DNA of 19,193 nucleotides from Pseudomonadota bacterium (GTDB lineage: Bacteria > Myxococcota > Myxococcia > Myxococcales > Myxococcaceae), in assembly GCA_023424585.1 (NCBI GenBank), contig JAFADT010000672.1:1-19193 (forward strand). The letters run 5' to 3'. The first letter of the stretch is position 1; each line of letters begins with the position of its first letter. The notes under the pieces were generated by a model. The model ran no database searches. It saw only the letters and a program-made list of their open reading frames with translations, and was not told the DNA's origin. Of the stretch, positions 14,561 to 19,193 are shown piece by piece. Both the position numbers and the translations under genes were made by a program.

Positions 14561-15484
14561 TCAATCGCAGTAGTACGTCGGAGCCAGCTCCAGGATGCGC
14601 TGCTCGGCGATGGGGGAGAGCGCGCGCAGGCGCGAGAGGAAGAGGGGCGCCTTCATCCCCATCCCGATGAAGCCCCGGACATACGAACGCTCCTGGGACT
14701 CGGCCAGGTGCTTGCTTTCCTCCGGGGTGAACGTGCGCCCCACCGCCCTCTCCAGCGTCTGGAGGTCGAGCGCGAGCTGGGCGTTCAGCGTCCCCCGAAG
14801 CGCCTGGAGCAGCTCGGCGTACTCCGTGAGGGCCGCTTCCAGCGCGTCAGGTTCCCGGGCGAGGATCTTCTGCGCCTCCAGGAAGTCCAGCCGGGTGTGC
14901 TGCGCCTCTTCGAGCCAGTGGTGCTTGAGCAGGTTGCAGAACAGCGGATCCAGCGTCTCGGTCTTGTTTCCGCGGACCGTCTCCAGATAGTGCTGCTGCG
15001 TCATCAGCTCCAAATGCAGGTTGAAGATGAGCACCCCCAGGTTCGACTTCGTCATGATGGCGCGCGCCACCTCGACGTGGTTGTCGAGCAGGGCGGGGAC
15101 GACCTTGAACCCCCGCGCGAACGCGCCGGTGAAGCGCGCGAAGAGCTGCTGGTGTTTCAGCTCCTCCTCCGTGAAGCGCAGGAGCGCGCGCATGTGCGTC
15201 GCGTTCCCGTGCAGCTCCAGGCTGGCGCGCTGGGCGGCCAGCGCCACCGCGTACTCCTCCAGGAACAGGAACAGGTGCGCATAGCTGTTGGAGCGGATGT
15301 GATTCAGCATCAGCCGCTCCTCGGCGTTCAGGAAGGGAATGACTTCCGTGCCCGTCAGCTCATCCGAAAGGAACCGGTGGCTGAAGTCCAGGACCGTGTC
15401 CTTGGGCAACAGCTCATCAAGCCGCCAGGAGACCTTCTCTGAGCTCTGGATACAGGATTGATACTCCGGAGTTTGATTTAGCAT
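14561..15484 (-). CDS. Ferritin-fold diiron protein, AurF-like (307 aa)
   Basis: Helical protein with a full set of carboxylate and His ligands for a diiron centre: Glu76 or Glu77 (LFLFLEEYAV), Glu108-x-x-His111 (EEELKHQQLFARF), Glu159 (LHLELMTQQHYLE), and His189-x3-Glu193-x2-His196 (HHWLEEAQHTRLD). The last three-ligand motif, with an extra His, is characteristic of AurF-type N-oxygenases, and the spacing of all seven ligands is close to AurF as I recall it. AurF turns aryl amines into nitro compounds; this protein's substrate is unknown. ATG 15484 is used (AGGAG 12 bases upstream, slightly far). There is no signal peptide. A sigma-54-type promoter (15582) and a TGACRYGTCA pair (15661) lie upstream, the same control as the other ferritin-fold gene at 7160. 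Confidence 0.8.
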   Translation of the reverse strand: MLNQTPEYQSCIQSSEKVSWRLDELLPKDTVLDFSHRFLSDELTGTEVIPFLNAEERLMLNHIRSNSYAHLFLFLEEYAVALAAQRASLELHGNATHMRALLRFTEEELKHQQLFARFTGAFARGFKVVPALLDNHVEVARAIMTKSNLGVLIFNLHLELMTQQHYLETVRGNKTETLDPLFCNLLKHHWLEEAQHTRLDFLEAQKILAREPDALEAALTEYAELLQALRGTLNAQLALDLQTLERAVGRTFTPEESKHLAESQERSYVRGFIGMGMKAPLFLSRLRALSPIAEQRILELAPTYYCD

Positions 15485-15581
15485 TCGAAGATGACGCTCC
15501 TCTCGATGGGGAGTGGACGCCAGGGCCACCGCCCGCGGGCTGGCGGACCCGGCTGGCACACGGGCCCGTGGCGCTCGTCAC

Positions 15582-15597
15582 TGCAACACCAAGGCCA
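15582..15597 (-). promoter_or_regulatory. Sigma-54-type promoter of the AurF-like gene
   Basis: The minus strand reads TGGCCTTGGTGTTGCA: TGGC at -24 and TTGCA at -12, with GG and GC separated by ten bases. Predicted start near 15571, giving a leader of ~87 bases to ATG 15484. The operator pair at 15661-15691 is 63 bases further upstream. Confidence 0.68.
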
Positions 15598-15660
15598 GTC
15601 GTCTCCACGCCCCGGCGAGCGCGTCGCACGGGAGGCCGAGTCGTAGCCGCGGGGCGTGCA

Positions 15661-15691
15661 TGACGCGTCATGGGGCGTCACTGACGTGTCA
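15661..15691. promoter_or_regulatory. TGACRYGTCA operator pair upstream of the AurF-like gene
   Basis: TGACGCGTCA (15661-15670) and TGACGTGTCA (15682-15691) start 21 bases apart, with GCGTCA at 15675-15680 between them. The three GTCA half-sites are 10 and 11 bases apart. TGACAG follows at 15693. The geometry is the same as at 6978-7008. Confidence 0.68.
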
Positions 15692-15735
15692 ATGACAGGT
15701 CCCCCCATCCTCTCCTGCGACGAGCAACTCCAGGC

Positions 15736-18700
15736 TCACTGCGCACCTTCGTTCGCCCCACCCGCTGGCACGTCCACCCACTTCATCTCCAGGGTGCGGG
15801 CAACCTCGCCCCGCTCCGGCAACGTCACCTCCTGGCGCAACGTCCGGACGACCCCGCCCTTCGGGTCGAAGACGAAGAAGGTATAGGTCCCGCGCTCCAG
15901 CAGGGTCTGGAAGACCCAGGTGCGCTCATCCCCATCGAAGGTGGGTTCGCCAGCCATGAGGATGCGCTGCCGTTCGGCTTCACTTCCCGGCATGGGCACG
16001 CTCCCAGCAACCAGCGCTGTCTTGAGATGCCCCAGGTTGGTGGGAGCACGAAGGCGCAGCGTCACCCGCTTCATGTTCACGAAGCTCAACGTCGCGGTCC
16101 CGCCCGGCGCGAGCGTGACGGTCTGTGGCTTGATTTCGAACGGGGGCGCCCTGTCACTCGAGACGTCGACGAAGACTTCGTAGGTGCCCGCGGGGAGGTC
16201 CGAGCGTGAGAAGTGCTCTCCCTCCAGGCGGATGTCAGCCGCGAAGGGTTCCCCCTGGCGGGACAGGACGATCCGGAGCAGGCGGGTACGCACGTCACGA
16301 ACCGTGCCCCGCACCGTGGCCCCGGGCTCGAGCCGCACGGAGACGCCCTGCCCGAAAAGGGGCACGCGCGCCTGCACGAATCGGGGATGGGTCACAAGCA
16401 GCGTCGCGGGGAGCGCCCCCACCTGCGGGAGGGTGAAGGTGCCATCCACCGCCGTGCGCACCCCACCCTCGGCACCTGACACGTCCACCCGCTCCGTCCA
16501 CCCTTGCGCGTCCTCGGGAACTCCATCCAGGTGCACCAGCGCGCCAGCAACGGCGGCCCCCGTCACGGCGTTCGTCACCCGCCCCTTCACCTCCCGGCCC
16601 CGGGCCACCACCACCGCGCCCAGATCCACGTCTTCTCCCCTGCGCGCTGTCACCTCGCGTGACACCGTCGCGAGCCCAGGTGCCTTGAACACCAGCGGGG
16701 AGGTCGGCGGCGCGTCCTCCGTGGAGAGATAGAACGCCCCCTCGAAGTCCTCGACCACCGCCTCCCCCAGCATGAAGCGTGTGATGGGCGAGCCATCTTC
16801 GCGGACGAGCCGCCCTCGGATGCCGGGGGCATGGCGCAGCACCAGGCGCACGTCCGAGCTCCCCGCTTGCACGACAACGGCCCTGGCGCGCTCGGACGCC
16901 GCGATCCCGGTGCTCGCCTGGGCATCCAACGTGTAGCCCGGCGCATGCACGGTGAGCTCGTGCGGTCCGGAGTCCAGATGGAGCACCTCGAAGCGCCCAT
17001 CCTCTCCAGCCCAGGCGCGTGAGGTGGACGGGTGCGAAGGACATGTCACGACGCCAGTCCCTTCATGCCCCTGCGACGTGCCAGCGTGCTGAAGGCTCAC
17101 CTCCGTCCCCACCAGCGGGCTCCCCGTGGAGTCCACCACGCGTCCCGAGACACGCAGCCCCTGGTCAAGCCGCAAGGATTCGTGCCTCGCCTCCGTACCG
17201 GCAACCTCCAAGTCCCTCGCCACGCAGCGCTTCCCGATGGAGGCCCATTGCTCCGCCTGGAGCCGGTACCTGCCTGGGGGAGGTCCCCTCAAGGTGAAGG
17301 AGCCCTGCGCATCCGTCGTCGTGGCCAGCTCGGGCAGGGAGCCCGTTGCGTCATCGACAGGCAACAACCGCACGCTGGCACCCCGGGCGGGGACTCCCTC
17401 CGAGTCTGTCACCTCACCGCTCACGCGCGCGCCCTCCCCGAGCGTGAAGCGCAAGTCCGAACCCGGCGACGTCACGGGCGCGAAGACGTCCTGGAAGTCC
17501 TCCCGCTGGACGCTCAGGGACCAGGGCCCCGCCGCCGTGGCGTTGAGCACGAAGGTTCCATCTGGACGGGACGTCGTGAGGCCCCCCGACTCCAGGCCCA
17601 GGTACCCTGGAGACCCCAGACGGCGCAGCGCCGAGGGGACCCCGTCATCCGTCCTGGGCCACAGGGCGAGGTGAGCCCCGCCCACCGGTCGGCCCTCTGG
17701 ATCCACCACGGCCCCCCGCACCACCGCGGCGTCGCGCAGCACGAAGGTCTTGGGCTTCCTGCCGTCCACTTGGGTCCACATGAGCCCTTCATCCCGGAAG
17801 CCTTCGGCGAAGACCTGGAACTGGTAGCGCCCAGGCACCAGGGGGCCCAGTTCATACGTGCCGTCGGCGGCGGACTTCGTCTTCCGTCTCGCACGCCATG
17901 CGGACTCGAACTCCGTGCGTCCCCCGTACCGCGCGTACACGGTCGCACCGGGAATGGGCTTCCCCCTGGCGTCCACGACCCCGCCCCGCTGCCGCGCGCC
18001 GGTCCCGAGGGTGAGCTCGACCGCCGGAGGCTCCTCGCCCTCTCCCACTTCCACCTCCGAGAGGGCGTCCAGCCCCTGGTGCTGGGCAGCGAGGACATGG
18101 AGCCCCGGCGCCATGCCGTCGAAGGTGAAGCGTCCGGCACTGTCCGTCACCGTCTCCCTGCTGGGAAACAGGCCATGGAGTGATACCCGGGCCCCCGCCA
18201 CCGGCTTCGTCCCCCGCAGCACACGCCCCGGCAGCGTCCGTGAGCGCGACATCGTCACGTCGAGTGGTGGATGGGCCGCGACATGGAGCTCCGCGAACCT
18301 GGAGAGCAGCCCCTCCCGCTGGAAGAGGAGGACGTAATCGCCAGGCGGAAGCGGCGGGAGCGCGAACCGGCCCGTCGCATCGGTGCGGGCCTCGAAGTAG
18401 CGGCGGTGCGTGGCGTGGATGGCGGTGACCAGGACCTCCCCGGCGAGCTGTCCCCTGTCGTCGCGCACCCGCCCCCGCGGCGGACGCGGCTCCTCCAGCC
18501 GCACTTCCACGTCCTGCGTTCCGGCGGCGATGCCCTCCCGGAGGCCTGAGCCCGAGGGGCTCTCGACCCAGAGCGTGAAGCGCCCCGCCCCCATCCCCGT
18601 CAGCGTGAAGCGCCCCTCCCGGTCCGTGGTGGCGCGCGCCAGGACAGCTTCCTCCCCGAACCGCTCCGAGCGCCAGGACTCCAGCGTGAACAACGCCGCC

Positions 18701-19026
18701 CGGCAGTTGGGAGAGAGGAGCCCGGTGTCCTCCCAGTCGTCGCGGGATGGACAGGGAATCATCTCCAGCGGCGTCGGTGGCTGGGCGGCCGTCGCCATCA
18801 CCACGGCATTCGCGACGGCGCCCCGCGGCCCCAGCACCGTCCCTCGCACAGCTCGCGCGTCACCCGCAGCCACGCTGGGGGCCGTCACCTCGGTGCCGAT
18901 GCGCTCGGCCGCTTCGCCGGCGACCCCGTCTCCGCGTGCCAGAACGAGGTTCTCCTGAGGCGTCGAGCACCCGAGCACACATGCGAGCAGGCACGACACC
19001 AACGCCCCTCCGAATCCGCACCGCAT
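15736..19026 (-). CDS. Large lipoprotein with about ten CarboxypepD_reg (Ig-like) repeats (1096 aa)
   Basis: The N-terminus MRCGFGGALVSCLLACVLGC is a lipoprotein signal (Cys20, or Cys16). The rest is a string of ~90-100-residue transthyretin/Ig-like CarboxypepD_reg modules. Each starts with a V-x-G-x-V-x-D-x-x-G-x-P motif: VRGTVLGPRG, PRGRVRDDRG, LPGRVLRGTK, QRGGVVDARG, VRGAVVDPEG, VSGEVTDSEG, VSGRVVDSTG, IRGRLVREDG, VKGRVTNAVT and VRGTVRDVRT, in that order. Each later has a G-x-F-x-L/F ... PG-x-Y/H turn (for example GRFTLTGMGAGRFTLWV). No enzymatic domain is seen. Such proteins are common in myxobacteria and probably act as surface rods or polysaccharide/protein binders on the outer membrane. 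ATG 19026 has GGTGAG six bases upstream; a GTG at 19047 would add seven residues. The end is at 15736, 44 bases from the operator of the AurF-like gene. Confidence 0.9.
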   Translation of the reverse strand: MRCGFGGALVSCLLACVLGCSTPQENLVLARGDGVAGEAAERIGTEVTAPSVAAGDARAVRGTVLGPRGAVANAVVMATAAQPPTPLEMIPCPSRDDWEDTGLLSPNCRAALFTLESWRSERFGEEAVLARATTDREGRFTLTGMGAGRFTLWVESPSGSGLREGIAAGTQDVEVRLEEPRPPRGRVRDDRGQLAGEVLVTAIHATHRRYFEARTDATGRFALPPLPPGDYVLLFQREGLLSRFAELHVAAHPPLDVTMSRSRTLPGRVLRGTKPVAGARVSLHGLFPSRETVTDSAGRFTFDGMAPGLHVLAAQHQGLDALSEVEVGEGEEPPAVELTLGTGARQRGGVVDARGKPIPGATVYARYGGRTEFESAWRARRKTKSAADGTYELGPLVPGRYQFQVFAEGFRDEGLMWTQVDGRKPKTFVLRDAAVVRGAVVDPEGRPVGGAHLALWPRTDDGVPSALRRLGSPGYLGLESGGLTTSRPDGTFVLNATAAGPWSLSVQREDFQDVFAPVTSPGSDLRFTLGEGARVSGEVTDSEGVPARGASVRLLPVDDATGSLPELATTTDAQGSFTLRGPPPGRYRLQAEQWASIGKRCVARDLEVAGTEARHESLRLDQGLRVSGRVVDSTGSPLVGTEVSLQHAGTSQGHEGTGVVTCPSHPSTSRAWAGEDGRFEVLHLDSGPHELTVHAPGYTLDAQASTGIAASERARAVVVQAGSSDVRLVLRHAPGIRGRLVREDGSPITRFMLGEAVVEDFEGAFYLSTEDAPPTSPLVFKAPGLATVSREVTARRGEDVDLGAVVVARGREVKGRVTNAVTGAAVAGALVHLDGVPEDAQGWTERVDVSGAEGGVRTAVDGTFTLPQVGALPATLLVTHPRFVQARVPLFGQGVSVRLEPGATVRGTVRDVRTRLLRIVLSRQGEPFAADIRLEGEHFSRSDLPAGTYEVFVDVSSDRAPPFEIKPQTVTLAPGGTATLSFVNMKRVTLRLRAPTNLGHLKTALVAGSVPMPGSEAERQRILMAGEPTFDGDERTWVFQTLLERGTYTFFVFDPKGGVVRTLRQEVTLPERGEVARTLEMKWVDVPAGGANEGAQ

Positions 19027-19068
19027 CGCCTCACCTTTCCACTCCACCCTGAATCCGCTGAAAGCCTA

Positions 19069-19193
19069 TCAACGCGCCGAGCCCCTCCCCAGGTCTGCCA
19101 CGGCGCCCGTGGGAATCAACCCCAGCCGCGTGAGCGAGCCGCACGCGGCCGTGGGCGGCTTCGGGTGCTGAGCGGGCAATGGGCTACGACGAC
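19069..19193 (-). CDS. Possible C-terminus of an upstream gene (partial)
   Basis: An open minus-strand frame enters from the right edge and ends with TGA at 19069-19071. Its product ends ...TAACGSLTRLGLIPTGAVADLGRGSAR. About 85% of third positions are G or C, which suits real coding sequence. It would sit 42 bases upstream of the large lipoprotein, perhaps in one operon. Too short to recognise. An ATG on the other strand at 19179 (MGYDD...) is an alternative reading. Confidence 0.3.
   Translation of the reverse strand, partial: RRSPLPAQHPKPPTAACGSLTRLGLIPTGAVADLGRGSAR

Noticed and set aside
17032..18183. Long plus-strand frame antisense to the CarboxypepD_reg lipoprotein
   Set aside because: Shadow of the GC-rich sense gene, which carries regular repeats; the antisense product is disordered and Arg/Pro-rich.

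Overview
The window is high-GC, densely coded DNA with strong G/C third-position bias. Its predicted lipoproteins, collagen-like/S74 surface protein, large CarboxypepD_reg lipoprotein and sigma-54-type promoters suggest a predatory or social myxobacterium (Myxococcota; a Myxococcus/Corallococcus/Archangium-like genome). This is inferred from gene content; no rRNA or other marker is present. No tRNA, rRNA, CRISPR array or intact insertion sequence was seen.

Left part (1-3106). A direct tandem duplication (copies at 1-447 and 814-1257, period about 810 bp) carries the 5' end of a lipoprotein gene, its promoter region and the last codons of a FAD-dependent monooxygenase gene. The duplication joint at 447/448 fuses a truncated lipoprotein to the monooxygenase tail. 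The monooxygenase (1189-2313, -) is divergent from a TetR regulator (2453-3091, +), and two TACCSGGTA operator-like palindromes lie between them.

Middle-left (3150-8821). This holds a hypothetical protein (-), a frameshifted collagen-like/YadA-head/S74 lipoprotein gene (+), a small secreted lipoprotein (-), and a two-gene unit. That unit is a ferritin-fold protein of the iminophenyl-pyruvate dimer synthase type plus an unknown beta-rich protein, behind a near-perfect sigma-54 promoter.

Fluoride island (8964-13278). HIT hydrolase and enolase (+) converge on DUF190 and CrcB (-). CrcB is divergent from a CLC-F fluoride/proton antiporter (+). The crcB/CLC intergenic region holds two divergent fluoride riboswitch aptamers, one per transcript. 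The genes would export fluoride by two different transporters and supply an extra copy of the fluoride-sensitive enzyme enolase.

Right part (13509-19193). This holds a Cys-rich PPC-like lipoprotein (+), an AurF-like diiron protein (-) with its own sigma-54-type promoter, a 1096-residue lipoprotein with about ten CarboxypepD_reg repeats (-), and possibly the end of another gene.

The most unexpected regulatory signal is a shared operator: 10-bp palindromes TGACRYGTCA set exactly 21 bp apart, with extra GTCA half-sites in 10-11 bp phase. It lies upstream of GG-N10-GC sigma-54-type promoters at the duplicated lipoprotein (both copies), the ferritin-fold gene and the AurF-like gene. This looks like a small regulon under one enhancer-binding protein that joins two ferritin-fold metalloproteins and a surface lipoprotein.
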